NCBI RefSeq assembly: GCF_000173075.1
Contig: NZ_ABVL01000009.1
Coordinates: forward strand, 30,958-94,957
Source of the DNA: Chthoniobacter flavus Ellin428
Lineage (GTDB): Bacteria > Verrucomicrobiota > Verrucomicrobiia > Chthoniobacterales > Chthoniobacteraceae
Length of the DNA: 64,000 nt
Direction of reading: 5' to 3'
In this document: positions 52,867-62,493 of the stretch, piece after piece
Numbering within the stretch: position 1 is the first letter of the stretch
Layout: each line of letters opens with the position of its first letter
Translations under genes and position numbers: made by a program
The notes under the pieces: generated by a model
Databases searched by the model: none
What the model was told of the DNA's origin: nothing
The model's input: the letters and a program-made list of their open reading frames with translations, nothing else

Positions 52867-55454
52867 GGTCGCGTCTCGCTGGAATTCTGAGTGGGCTGGC
52901 GATTGCCACCAGCCTGGCCAACGCTGAAATCCCGAAGACGACGCGGGATTTCGTGGAGAATCACTGCGCCGATTGTCACGACGCGGACACGAAGAAAGGC
53001 GGCCTCGACCTAGATGCTTTCCTTGCGGCGCCGCTGGATGAAAAGACGTTTTCCAAGTGGGTCCGTTTGCACGATCTCGTGAACGACGACGAGATGCCGC
53101 CGAAGAAAAAGTCCCAGCCGACGACGGAAGAACGCGCCGCCTTTCTCAAGGAGGTCACCGGGTCGTTAATCACGAATGAACTGACGCGCCGCGCTGCGAA
53201 TGGGCGCTCGACGTTCCGTCGTCTCAATCGCACCGAATACGAAAACACGTTGCGCGATCTCTTCGACCTCCCCGGACTCGCTGTCCGCGACATGCTGCCC
53301 GAGGATGGCCGCGCGGATGGCTACGACAAAGTAGCCGCCGGGCTCGACCTCTCGCATGTGCAGCTCGAGAAATATCTCGAGGCGGCGAGCAAGGCCCTCG
53401 ATGCGGCCATTGCCACGCAACCGGAGCGCCCGCCACTCTTCCAGGACCGGCTTTACCCGGGCGATCAATACATGATCAAAATCATCCTGACGGGCGGCGA
53501 TGGCGTCTGCCTGAAGGATCTGCAATATGATCCGTCAGTCTTCCCGCAACCGCTGGCGGGGAAGCCGGAAAAAGGCTTGCGGGAGCTCGAGCAGGAGAAG
53601 CTTTTTCCCTACCGCGGCAGTGTTGGTCTGTTCCGTCACGACGACGACGCCTTTCATGCCGATTTCGCCCGCTTCGCGCCGATTCAGGCGGGGTTCTATC
53701 GCGTGCGCGTGTCGGTCTGGAGTTTCCTCTGGGACAAAGGCCAGGTGCTCCCCTCACCGACGACACAAGTGGCTTCGCTCAACGCTTCGGATCGCGGTGT
53801 GCTCGGCTATTTCGACGCCCCGTCCCTCAAGCCGACCGAACATGAAATGATCGTGTGGCTGAATCGCGGCGAGCATCTCGTCTTCAACTGCGCCTCGCTC
53901 GTGCCGCGTTGCGTCGGCGAAGAAAAGGGCCGGGCGGCGCAAGCCACCACACCGGGCATCGCCATCGACTGGCTCGATGTGGAAGGACCGCTCTTCGACA
54001 CGTGGCCTACGCCGGCGCACCAGCGCTTGTTCGGCGATTTGCCACTGACGCAGTTCGACAAGAAATCCGACATCAAGCCACCGCTTCGCATCCCGCAGGG
54101 GCAACACGCACCGGCCAATTTACCAAACTACAAACTCGACTATCCGAACCAACCGATTTGGACGGTGACATCGTCCGCGCCCGAGCAGGACGCGGAAAAG
54201 TTGCTCCGCGATTTCCTCCCCCGTGCGTTCCGGCATCCGGTCGGTGACGAAGAAGTCGCCCGCTATGTCGGCCTCGTGCGTGGGCGCCTCGCGGCAAAGG
54301 TGACGTTCGAGGAGGCGATGCGCAATGCGTATCAAGCCGCTCTCTGCTCGCCCGACTTTCTCTTCCTCCACGAGCCTCGCGGACCGCTCGAAGATCACGC
54401 TCTGGCTTCGCGTCTGTCTTACTTTCTGTGGGATTCCCTGCCCGATGCCGAACTCACGAAGCGTCGCCGATGCGGGCAAACTGCACGATCCAGCGACCCT
54501 GCGCGCCCAAGCCGAGCGCATGCTGAATGATCCCAAGGCGGAGCGCTTCATCACGGACTTCACGGACCAGTGGCTCGACCTGCGCGAACTCGACCTCACC
54601 AGTCCAGATAAGAAGCTCTACCCGGAGTTCCACCCCATCCTGCGCGACGCCATGCCCGCCGAGACGCGGGCCTTCTTCCGCGAATTGCTGGTCCACAATC
54701 TCCCGGTGCGCAATGTCGTCCACGCGGATTTCGCCATGCTCAACCAACGATTGGCCGAGCTCTATGGCATCAAGGACGTGAGCGGCTGCGAAGTGCGCAA
54801 GGTCTCCCTGCCTGCGGGCTGCGAACGCGGCGGCCTGCTCACCCAGGCGGCCGTACTCAAGGTCACCGCCAATGGCACCACCACCTCACCCGTGAAACGC
54901 GGTGCGTGGGTCATGCGCAAGATTCTCGGCCAGCCGCCGCAACCGCCACCGCCGCTGGTCCCCGCGGTAGAACCGGACATTAGCGGTGTCACCACCATTC
55001 GCGCGCAACTGGAAAAGCATCGCTCGGATCCGGTGTGTGCCGGGTTGCCACGCCAAGATCGATCCCGCCGGCCTCGCGCTGGAGAGCTACGATGTCATCG
55101 GTGGATGGCGTGATCGATATCGCTCCGTCGAAAAAGGCGACAAAGCCGAAGGTGCCTCCGGGCGCCCGGAATATTAGTTTCAAGCTCGGGCCGGCGGTCG
55201 ATCCCAGCGGCCAGCTGCCGGATGGACGCGCCTTCGCGAACATCGATGCACTCGAGCGACTGCTCCTCGCCAATGAGCGCCAACTCGCGCGTAATCTGGC
55301 CGGGCAGCTCCTGACCTACGCCACCGGCGCGGCCCCGTCCTTCGCCGATCGCGCAGAGGTGGAACGCATTCTCGACGCCACGCAGAAATCGTCCTACGGC
55401 GTGCACGATCTCGTGCAGGCCGTGGTGCAAAGCTCGTTATTTACGAACAAATAG
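52863..55454 (+). CDS. DUF1592/DUF1587/DUF1595 cytochrome-domain protein, split by three one-base insertions
   Basis: About 863 residues. Signal peptide, then a cytochrome-like PSCyt1 domain with C-A-D-C-H, the DUF1587 ([19 protein letters not shown]), DUF1595, DUF1592 ([31 protein letters not shown]), DUF1588 ([29 protein letters not shown]) and DUF1585 ([19 protein letters not shown]) domains in normal order. Frame changes at ~54459 (AA), ~55045 (TT) and ~55168 (GG) each need one base removed; together they return to the starting frame. The family is exported and thought to take part in carbohydrate oxidation or degradation; unproven. Pairs with the DUF1552 gene (4-base overlap). Confidence 0.82.
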
Positions 55455-55613
55455 GTTCATAGCGACGGTTGCCATTATCTGCGCGGGGTGGCCCCGGACC
55501 ACCTCGACGGCAGCCTCGATGAAGTCGCCTTCTACACCACGGTGCTGACTCCGGAGCAGATCATGAATCACTATCGCGCCTCCGGGGCGGATGATCACCT
55601 GCGGAAGCCGTGA
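55455..55613 (+). pseudogene. C-terminal remnant of a LamG/concanavalin-like domain
   Basis: After the DUF1592 stop codon the same frame stays open to a TGA at 55611-55613 and encodes HYLRGVAPDHLDGSLDEV then AFYTTVLTPEQIMNHYRAS. That is the end of a LamG/laminin-G-type jelly-roll (…DG-x-DEVAIYNRALT-x-EEI…). Nothing upstream of it is present. Either a fragment left by a deletion, or a 3' extension if the DUF1592 stop were read through, which I consider unlikely. Confidence 0.5.
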
Positions 55614-55644
55614 AGTGTGGGTCGAGCGCGACTCCCTCCCCGCG

Positions 55645-55797
55645 GTCATTCTGAGCGGAGTGCCCCGGGTGGGCGAAGGTGGCGGGGCACGCAGTCGAAG
55701 AACCCCGTCGCTTTACCAGAGATTCTCGCTGGTTGTTCCACCGGGTCCTTCGACTGCGCGCTCCCCACTGGCCCACGAGCGCTCCGCTCAGGATGAC
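55645..55797. repeat. Long imperfect palindromic intergenic repeat
   Basis: Outer arms GTCATTCTGAGCGGAG (55645-55660) and CTCCGCTCAGGATGAC (55782-55797), one mismatch; inner arms GCAGTCGAAG (55691-55700) and CTTCGACTGC (55748-55757), perfect. The 153-base unit sits between convergent genes. The TCATTCTGAGCG...TCAGGATGA signature is a well-known kind of dispersed intergenic repeat in bacteria. It may serve as bidirectional terminator. Confidence 0.65.
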
Positions 55798-55840
55798 ACC
55801 GCGAAGAAGAGGTTCACGCCCTCCCATTCGCAAAGCCGGC

Positions 55841-57767
55841 CTACGCCACGCTCTTGGCCGTGGCCGACTTCTTCGTCTTGAGCAGCGGCAGGATCTTCTC
55901 CACGGCGGCTTCGGGCGTGAGGCCGTGCTTCTTGCGCAGAATATCCACAGCGCCGTGCTCGATGAATTGGTCGGGCCAACCGATGCGCACGACCGGCGTC
56001 TTGATGCCGGCGTCGCTCAGATGCTCGATCACGCCGCAGCCGAAGCCGTTGTGCAACACGTGATCTTCGAAGGTGCAGATGACCTCCGCGCTGCGCGCGA
56101 AGAACTCCAGCGTGCCGGTATCCAGCGGCTTGATCCAACGCGGATTGATCACCGCCGCGCTGATCCCCTGCGCTTCCAACAACGCCGCGGTCTGTTCCGC
56201 CATGGCGCACATCTGGCCGAGGCCAAACAGCGCGACGCGCGCCGGCTGGTTTTCGCCATGCTTGATGACTTCCGCCTTGCCGATCTCGAGCAACTTGGGC
56301 TGCGGCTTCGGCTGCGCGCCCGTGCCGGCACCGCGCGGATAGCGAATGGCGATCGGGCCACCATTGTAGTGCGCCATTGTCCAGAGCATGTCGACAAACT
56401 CGTCCTCATCCTTCGGCGACATATGCACGATCCCGGGCACGCCGCGGAGATAAGCGATATCGAAAAGACCATGATGCGTGGGACCGTCGTCACCGCTCAG
56501 GCCGCCGCGATCCATGCACAGCGCCACGTTCAGGTTCTGCAGCGCCATGTCAAGGAATGATCATGTCATAGGCGCGCTGCATGAACGTCGAATAGATCGC
56601 CAGGAACGGCTTGAAGCCTTCCACCGCGAGACCGCAGGCAAACAGGGCCGCGTGCTCCTCGGCAATACCCACGTCGAAATACTTGTTCGGATGCGCCTTG
56701 GCAAAATGCACCAGGCCCGTGCCCGTGGGCATCGCGCCGGTGATGGCCACGATCTTGTTATTCGTGTCGGCAAACTTGGCCAGCGTCTTGCCAAACAGCT
56801 CGCTGTAGGTCGGCGTGCTGGTGGGAGCCGTCTTGCCCGTCTTCGGCTCGAATTTGCCGAGCCCATGGAACTTGTCCGGCTGCTCCAGCGCGGGCGCGTA
56901 GCCCTTGCCCTTTTGCGTGAGGATGTGCAGCAGCACCGGCTCGTTCTGGGTCTTCAGGAACTCGAAGGTCCGGGTGAGCAGCGCAATATCATGCCCATCG
57001 ATCGGGCCGTAGTAACGCAGCCCGAGGTCCTCGAACATCACGCTCGGCGCGAGCAGGTTCTTCACGCCCGCCTCGATCTTGGCGGCGAAATCCTTGGCAA
57101 ACTTGCCGCCGAGCATTTCCACGAAATGCGCCGCCTTCTCGTGCAGATGGGCGTAGGTCGGGTGCGTGGCGATCTTGTTGAAGTAATGCGCGATGGCACC
57201 CACGTTCTTGGCGATCGACCACTCGTTGTCATTCAGCACCACGATGAAGCGCTTCGTGCTGTGGGCCACGTTGTTCAGCGCCTCGTAGCTCACCCCGCAG
57301 GTGAAAGCCGCATCTCCGGCGACGCAGACGATATTTTCATCGGACCCGCGGAGGTCGCGTCCCACCGCCATGCCGAGCGCTGCGCTCAGCGCCGTGCCGG
57401 CGTGACCCGCGCCGTAGCAGTCGTGCTCGCTCTCGGTGCGCAGCAGGAAGCCGTTGAGCCCCTCGTACTGCCGCATGGTTTCGAAACGCTCACGCCGCCC
57501 CGTGAAAAGCTTGTGCACATAGCCCTGATGGCTCACGTCGAAGATGAATTTGTCCTTCGGCGTGTCGAAGACGCGGTGCATGGCAATGGTCAACTCGACG
57601 ACGCCGAGGTTCGGGCCGAGGTGGCCACCCACGGAAGTCGGGTTTTCATCCGAAAGCACGCGGATGAGTTCATCGCGCACCTCTTGGGCGAGCTGCGGCA
57701 GGTCTTTCTCCGGCAGGGCTTTGATGTCCGCAGGAGAATGGATCGTCGAAAGGATCGGCTTGGTCAT
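55841..57767 (-). CDS. dxs: 1-deoxy-D-xylulose-5-phosphate synthase, split by one-base frameshift
   Basis: About 642 residues. Condenses pyruvate and glyceraldehyde-3-phosphate with thiamine diphosphate, first step of the MEP isoprenoid pathway. TPP/Mg site: VAGDAAFTCG and NDNEWSIAKN; pyrimidine domain GIAEEHAALFACGLA and DRGGLSGDDGPTHHG; C-terminal transketolase domain VGWPDQF-like VRIGWPDQFIEHG. The break is at ~56551-56556: as given, the N-terminal part stops after AYDMIIP, but removing one C gives AYDMIILDMALQNLNVAL, the family text. Starts 3 bases after xseB, the usual xseB-dxs order. Confidence 0.9.
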
Positions 57768-57770
57768 GAT

Positions 57771-58061
57771 CTAAAAAAGGCTTACGTCGTCGCGCAGCTT
57801 GGCGGCTGGTTTTTTTTCGGGTTCGAACTCCTCGATCTGCGGCTCACCCGCGGCATTGCGGGTGATGATTTCGATGCGTTTCTCGACCGCCGAGAGTTTC
57901 TGTTCGCAGACTTTCACCAGGGTCACCCCTTCCTCGTACCGGGTGAGCAATTCCTCGAGCGGCAGCTTGTCGGACTCCATGAGCTCGACGATCTGCTCCA
58001 GGCGCGTCATCGCGCTCTCGAAGGTTTCCTCGGATTTGGGAGCGGGTGTCTTGTTGGGCAT
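57771..58061 (-). CDS. xseB: Exodeoxyribonuclease VII small subunit
   Basis: 96 residues starting at the ATG at 58061 (MPNKTPAPKSEETFESAM). The helical core TFESAMTRLEQIVELMESDKLPLEELLTRYEEG then VKVCEQKLSAVEKRIEIIT is the XseB hallmark. It forms a complex with XseA (not in the window) to digest single-stranded DNA. dxs follows 3 bases later. An upstream in-frame start at 58124 would overlap the preceding gene and is not conserved. Confidence 0.92.
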   Translation of the reverse strand: MPNKTPAPKSEETFESAMTRLEQIVELMESDKLPLEELLTRYEEGVTLVKVCEQKLSAVEKRIEIITRNAAGEPQIEEFEPEKKPAAKLRDDVSLF

Positions 58062-58102
58062 GTGGGGCGTGAACTCTAAGCTCAGAAAGGCTTGGGGCTC
58101 AA

Positions 58103-60034
58103 TCACTCTTCGTTGTTCTCCCAACGTTTCCGATCACTGTAGTAGATGCTCTCGCCGTCAACCGCCATGGGGGTCACGGCTTTCAGAGGGAAATCCTTGG
58201 TATTGACGCTACGCGTGATGAAAGCAGACCACTCCTTGTATTCCCCTCTCATGATGTCCGAGATGAAGGCCTTGTCGCCGGTCACCGGTGTGAGATACAG
58301 GCCCACGATACGGCCCTGGAGCTGGTTGTAATCGTTCAAGTCAAGAAAGTCGTGCACCGTCATCGGCAGCCAGAGACTTTGCCGGTCGGCATACCAGGCC
58401 ACCGCCCAAGGCATATCGGAGGCGATGATTTCGTTCTCCCGGGTCCACTTCGAGAGGACTGAGATCGAGCCGGGATAATACGGAGGCCACCACACGGGCA
58501 TCGTGCGCGCGCCGAAGAAGATGGTGAGCTGATTGAGGAAAGGGAACGCCGAGATTACGAAGATCAGCGTGAGAAAGGCCAGGCGCAGCAGGCGGATGTT
58601 GATATCGAGCCGGGTCCACATCACCAGCACCAGCGCCAACCCGTAAAAGACCATCAACGGGACGAAGAGAATGTGCAGGTCATTCGCCTTCACCTGGGTG
58701 GCGGTTTCCGGCATGCCAAAGACGGCCATGCCAAAAACGCCCGACACCCACATGGAGAGGATGAACCAACGGAAGACGGAGGTCTCCGGCCGCTTGAAGA
58801 GATGCAACAACCCCACGAAAAACACCGGTGCGAGCAGCGATTTGCCGAGCAATTCGAAGATGTTGTTCATCTGCAGGATGATCTGATTCTGAACCTTGGC
58901 CCGGAATACGGTCGGCGAAAGGCCCGTCAACGGCATCTCCATGGAACGCATGATCTCCGACTCCGACCCGCGAACCTGATCCAACCCCGAGTACCAGCCG
59001 AGCCCCACCGGGTTGCCGCACACGATTTGGTTGCGAATCATCCACGGCCCATAGAAGAGGACGAACACGCCCAGCATGATCGCCGCATCGCGTCCCCGGG
59101 GGCGGAAGTAGAAGACCGAGAAAAACAGCGCGCCGGCGAAGAGCCAGATGGTCAACCCATGCGCCAGCGCCAACAGGCCAAACAACGCCCCTACCCCGAT
59201 CAACCACGGCAATGGACTGCGTCCCGCCACCTTCGCTTCAATCGCCCGCACCATGGCATGCGCCGCGGCGCTAAAGAGCAGCAGCATGAGCATCTGCGGC
59301 AGGCCGGACATCGCGTAATCCCAAAAGCGCTCGCAGAGCAGCATCAACCACACACTGAAGACCGCGAGACGCTCATCGAACAACCGCTTGGCGGTGAAGT
59401 AATTGATGAGCACCGCGAGCAGGAAGAACATCAACTGCGTAAAGGCAATGATGCGGTCGTAGGTGTAGACGAGCTGCTTCGTCGTCATCACGTCCTCGAA
59501 AGTATAGCGGTCGAAATACTCGGCTTTGTTGGCCAGCGATTTCACCCCGTTATTCGCCCAGTCCATGACCTTGAAAACGAGCGCGTTGATGTAGGGATTG
59601 AGCGGCGCGTGGTAGGTATCCGGAATCCGCTCGATGGGGAAACGCCCCGTCTCACGCTCGAATTGCCAGAGCGCCGCCGGCCGGATCAACTTCGTGCTGA
59701 ATCCGTGGCCGCGGGAAATCTCCCGGGCGATTTCCGCCTGCTCGATCGCCTTTTCATGCGGCAGCCCCTTGAAGCCGGCGTATTCCCGGAAGAACCACAG
59801 GTAGACCATGAAGGCGATGGCCGCGAGGAGCAGGACGACCTTGACCCGGCGCACCCAGCCTCCCTGCTCCAGCGTGTGGACCATCTGCTGGACGCTGGTT
59901 TCGTTCACCCGGGCGTACTGCACGAGGAAGTAGATGCCGACGAAGGCCGCGCCAACGACGAGGAACCCAACCACCAGCCCCACGGGGGACGCGGCAATGA
60001 TCGGTGAAAGGACAGAGTCTAAAACGGAATTCAT
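58103..60034 (-). CDS. Multi-helix membrane protein, glycosyltransferase (GT-C/PMT-like)
   Basis: 643 residues, around eleven membrane helices, with a large periplasmic loop near residues 100-190 (AIEQAEIAREISRGHGFSTKLIRPAAL...) containing acidic residues, and a soluble C-terminal end (ENEIIASDMPWAVAWYADRQSLWLP). The overall pattern fits GT39/ArnT-like glycosyltransferases that use lipid-linked sugars, but I see no diagnostic DE motif, so the assignment is weak. Its ATG overlaps the NtrC-type gene stop by 4 bases, and xseB/dxs follow, so all may share a transcript. Confidence 0.62.
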   Translation of the reverse strand: MNSVLDSVLSPIIAASPVGLVVGFLVVGAAFVGIYFLVQYARVNETSVQQMVHTLEQGGWVRRVKVVLLLAAIAFMVYLWFFREYAGFKGLPHEKAIEQAEIAREISRGHGFSTKLIRPAALWQFERETGRFPIERIPDTYHAPLNPYINALVFKVMDWANNGVKSLANKAEYFDRYTFEDVMTTKQLVYTYDRIIAFTQLMFFLLAVLINYFTAKRLFDERLAVFSVWLMLLCERFWDYAMSGLPQMLMLLLFSAAAHAMVRAIEAKVAGRSPLPWLIGVGALFGLLALAHGLTIWLFAGALFFSVFYFRPRGRDAAIMLGVFVLFYGPWMIRNQIVCGNPVGLGWYSGLDQVRGSESEIMRSMEMPLTGLSPTVFRAKVQNQIILQMNNIFELLGKSLLAPVFFVGLLHLFKRPETSVFRWFILSMWVSGVFGMAVFGMPETATQVKANDLHILFVPLMVFYGLALVLVMWTRLDINIRLLRLAFLTLIFVISAFPFLNQLTIFFGARTMPVWWPPYYPGSISVLSKWTRENEIIASDMPWAVAWYADRQSLWLPMTVHDFLDLNDYNQLQGRIVGLYLTPVTGDKAFISDIMRGEYKEWSAFITRSVNTKDFPLKAVTPMAVDGESIYYSDRKRWENNEE

Positions 60035-61416
60035 GAATCGGCTTGTTCCTGGCCTTTCAGCTCATTGATCTTGCGATGCAGGGTGCGACGGCTGATCCCG
60101 AGCTTCCTGGCTGCTTGAGTGACGTTCCCGCCGGTCTCCTCGAGCGCCTGGAGGATGAGCTTGTACTCGGTTTGCTTGATGTTGTAGAGGTTGCCTTTCG
60201 TGGGAATGAATTTCGTCGACGACAGCGCGCCGCCACCATCGCTCGCCTCCCGGACTTCCGCCGGGATATTGCGCAGGCCGATCTTCGGACCGGAGGTCAT
60301 GACCACGCAGTTCTCGATCACGTTGCGCAGCTTGCGGACATTGCCCGGCCAATCGTAGCGCAACAGCGCCTCCATCGCCTCGGGCGTCACCTCGGGCACC
60401 GGCTTCCCGTTTTCGTGGGAGAACTGCTTGAGGAAAGCGCTGACCAGCAACGGGATGTCTTCCTTGCGCTGGCGCAGCGGCGGCGTGGTGATCTTGACCA
60501 CGCTCAGGCGGAAGAACAAATCCTCGCGGAATTTGCCCTCCGAGACCAGCTTGGCCAGGTCCTTGTTGGTCGCGGCCACCACGCGCACGTCGACTTTGAT
60601 CGGCGTATTCCCGCCCACCCGCTCGAAGGTGCGCTCCTCACCGAGCACCCGCAACAGTTTCACCTGCGTCGCCGCATCGATCTCGCCGATCTCGTCGAGG
60701 AAGATGGTCCCGCCATTCGCCTGCTCGAAACGGCCGATGCGGCGCTCCGTGGCGCCGGTAAAGGCGCCGCGTTCGTGGCCAAAGAGTTCGCTCTCCAGCA
60801 GTTGCGCATTGAAGACCGCACAGTGCACGGCGACGAATTTCTGCTTCGGACGGCCACTGAGGGCATGCAGGGCATGGGCCACCAGTTCCTTGCCCGTGCC
60901 GCTCTCTCCCTGGATGAGCACCGTGGCCCGCGTCGGCGCCACCTGCCGGATGGTATCGAAAATCTCGTGCATCGGCAGCGATTCGCCGATGAGGTTTTCC
61001 AGGCCGAACTTCCGGTCGACCTGCTGCTTCAGCTCCATCACCTCCTTTTCCACCTTGCTGCTCCGCAGGGCGCGCTGGATGAGGATCTCCAGTCGGTCGA
61101 TGTTCAACGGCTTGGTGATGAAATCGTACGCTCCGCGTTTCATCGCCTCCACCGCGGCATCCACCGAACCGTAGGCCGTCATCATGATGACGACGGGCGG
61201 ATTGGGCATGCCCAGCGCCTTCTCGACCAGCGCCATACCGTCCTCGCCTGCCAGACGCAGGTCGGTGAGCATGAGGTCCACGTGCTCGCGTTCCAGCACG
61301 CTCATCGCCCCGCCAATATCAGCCGCGATATACACCTCAAAGCTATCTTCCAGGGACGCGCGCAGCCCTTCCCGGGTATGCTTTTCGTCGTCGACAATGA
61401 GGATGGTGGGATTCAC
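60031..61416 (-). CDS. NtrC-type sigma-54-dependent response regulator
   Basis: 461 residues: receiver (ILIVDDEKHTREGL, phospho-Asp in LMLTDLRLAGEDG, Lys in DFITKPLN), AAA+ domain with Walker A GESGTGKE (about 170), the sigma-54 contact loop GAFTGA (about 218), Walker B-type GTIFLDEIGEI and arginine finger region, and a Fis-type HTH with ALEETGGNVTQAARKLGISRRTLHRKI. Activates sigma-54 promoters on phosphorylation. No kinase is adjacent, so its partner is elsewhere. Confidence 0.95.
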   Translation of the reverse strand: MNPTILIVDDEKHTREGLRASLEDSFEVYIAADIGGAMSVLEREHVDLMLTDLRLAGEDGMALVEKALGMPNPPVVIMMTAYGSVDAAVEAMKRGAYDFITKPLNIDRLEILIQRALRSSKVEKEVMELKQQVDRKFGLENLIGESLPMHEIFDTIRQVAPTRATVLIQGESGTGKELVAHALHALSGRPKQKFVAVHCAVFNAQLLESELFGHERGAFTGATERRIGRFEQANGGTIFLDEIGEIDAATQVKLLRVLGEERTFERVGGNTPIKVDVRVVAATNKDLAKLVSEGKFREDLFFRLSVVKITTPPLRQRKEDIPLLVSAFLKQFSHENGKPVPEVTPEAMEALLRYDWPGNVRKLRNVIENCVVMTSGPKIGLRNIPAEVREASDGGGALSSTKFIPTKGNLYNIKQTEYKLILQALEETGGNVTQAARKLGISRRTLHRKINELKGQEQADS

Positions 61417-61637
61417 GGGTGGGCGGAGAGCGGCGAGATGTAGCGGCGCGCGCCCACCTTGGCAAGGCTCCTACTGCGACATCCCCGTGACATTTCTGGG
61501 AAAAAACGTCCCAAGGTCCACTGAGAGGCCTCACCGGGGCGATTTCGGCACAGACCTCACGAGGTATCAAAAGCTTCCCGCTCTAGTAAGCAACAATACG
61601 CAGACGCAGTGGCAAAAATCGTCGCGCAGAGAAAAAC

Positions 61638-61748
61638 CCTGGGAGCGGCGATCTCCAGGTCGCCGACCGAAAACAAACGCGCGGAGCGCCATCTTTGGGA
61701 CGTCGCTCCGCGACGCAGGGTCTTTTCTAGAAAGTCGCCCCTCCCAGG
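61638..61748. repeat. REP-like hairpin cluster upstream of the Y1 transposase
   Basis: Outer inverted repeats CCTGGGAGCGGCGA (61638-61651) and TCGCCCCTCCCAGG (61735-61748), one mismatch. Within: hairpin GGCGA/TCGCC (61647-61651, 61660-61664) with CTCCAGG loop, and a perfect 9-bp hairpin CGCGGAGCG/CGCTCCGCG (61680-61688, 61704-61712). The remainder of 61417-61788 has no gene. Confidence 0.65.
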
Positions 61749-61788
61749 CTTGCCTGTTCGCCAGGCGCTCAGCTAGTTTTCGCCACTT

Positions 61789-62439
61789 ATGGAGGTCGAG
61801 CCGCGTTTCATGGATCCGCACGCCGAGGTCGCGCAGCACACCAATCGCCTTCCTCACTGGCAGCAGAACGAGGCCACCTATTTCGTCACTTTCCGGCTCG
61901 CAGATTCCGTCCCAGCCGAGCTCTTGCGCCAGTGGGAGCAAGAACGTGAAGCATGGATACGATGGAATCCCGAACCTTGGTCCCCCAAACAGGAACGCGA
62001 ATACCGCGAACGATTTTCGATTACCATGGAGCACTGGCTCGATGCCGGTCACGGTGAGTGTCTTTTGCGTCAGCCGCCTTTGGCGCGGATCGTCGGTGAC
62101 GCCCTTTGCCACTTCGATGGCGTCCGCTATGCCCAGCATGCGTGGGTCGTGATGCCGAATCATGTGCATGCGCTCTTCTCAGTGCGAGGTGAGGCAAAGA
62201 TGCCAGCTATCATCCAAAGCTGGAAGAGCTTCACCTCCCGGGCAATCAATGGTCACCTGGATCGAATAGGTCCCCTGTGGCAAAAGGACTATCGCGACCG
62301 AATGGTCCGGAGCGCCCGACATTTCTTCAATTGCGCGAACTACATCCGGACGAATCCGGTCGTAGCGAGTCTCCCATCCTGCGAATATTTGCATTACGAA
62401 AGCAAAGCGGTTCGAATGCTCCTCGGCACGGAAGGCTAG
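61789..62439 (+). CDS. REP-associated tyrosine transposase (Y1, IS200-like, RAYT family)
   Basis: 216 residues with the HUH nuclease motif PNHVHALF (H-U-H) near residue 125 and the helix with catalytic Tyr near NYIRTNPV. The start FVTFRLADSVPAE and the WKSFTSRAIN / LWQKDYRDRMVR stretches are typical of RAYT proteins. RAYTs act on single-stranded REP palindromes as single-copy genes rather than as transposing insertion sequences. Palindromes containing GGCGACCTGGA lie on both sides in inverted orientation (61647-61664, reading on the minus strand, and 62441-62461), which supports the role. Confidence 0.88.
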   Translation: MEVEPRFMDPHAEVAQHTNRLPHWQQNEATYFVTFRLADSVPAELLRQWEQEREAWIRWNPEPWSPKQEREYRERFSITMEHWLDAGHGECLLRQPPLARIVGDALCHFDGVRYAQHAWVVMPNHVHALFSVRGEAKMPAIIQSWKSFTSRAINGHLDRIGPLWQKDYRDRMVRSARHFFNCANYIRTNPVVASLPSCEYLHYESKAVRMLLGTEG

Positions 62440-62440
62440 C

Positions 62441-62461
62441 GGCGACCTGGATCGGGTCGCC
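62441..62461. repeat. REP-like hairpin downstream of the transposase
   Basis: GGCGACC (62441-62447) and GGTCGCC (62455-62461) form a 7-bp stem with loop TGGATCG. It shares GGCGACCTGGA with the reverse complement of the palindrome at 61647-61664, so the two flank the transposase as inverted copies. The outer arm is also the 3' exon boundary region of the group II intron. Confidence 0.65.
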
Positions 62462-62493
62462 CTGAGGGGATTTGCACCCGTCAGGGCTCCCAC

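Noticed and set aside
56478..58079. 533-residue plus-strand frame
   Set aside because: Antisense of dxs and xseB; no conserved features.
58673..60007. 444-residue plus-strand frame, and the similar frame at 60043-61443
   Set aside because: Antisense of the membrane protein and NtrC-type gene; His/Arg/Gln-rich and without motifs.
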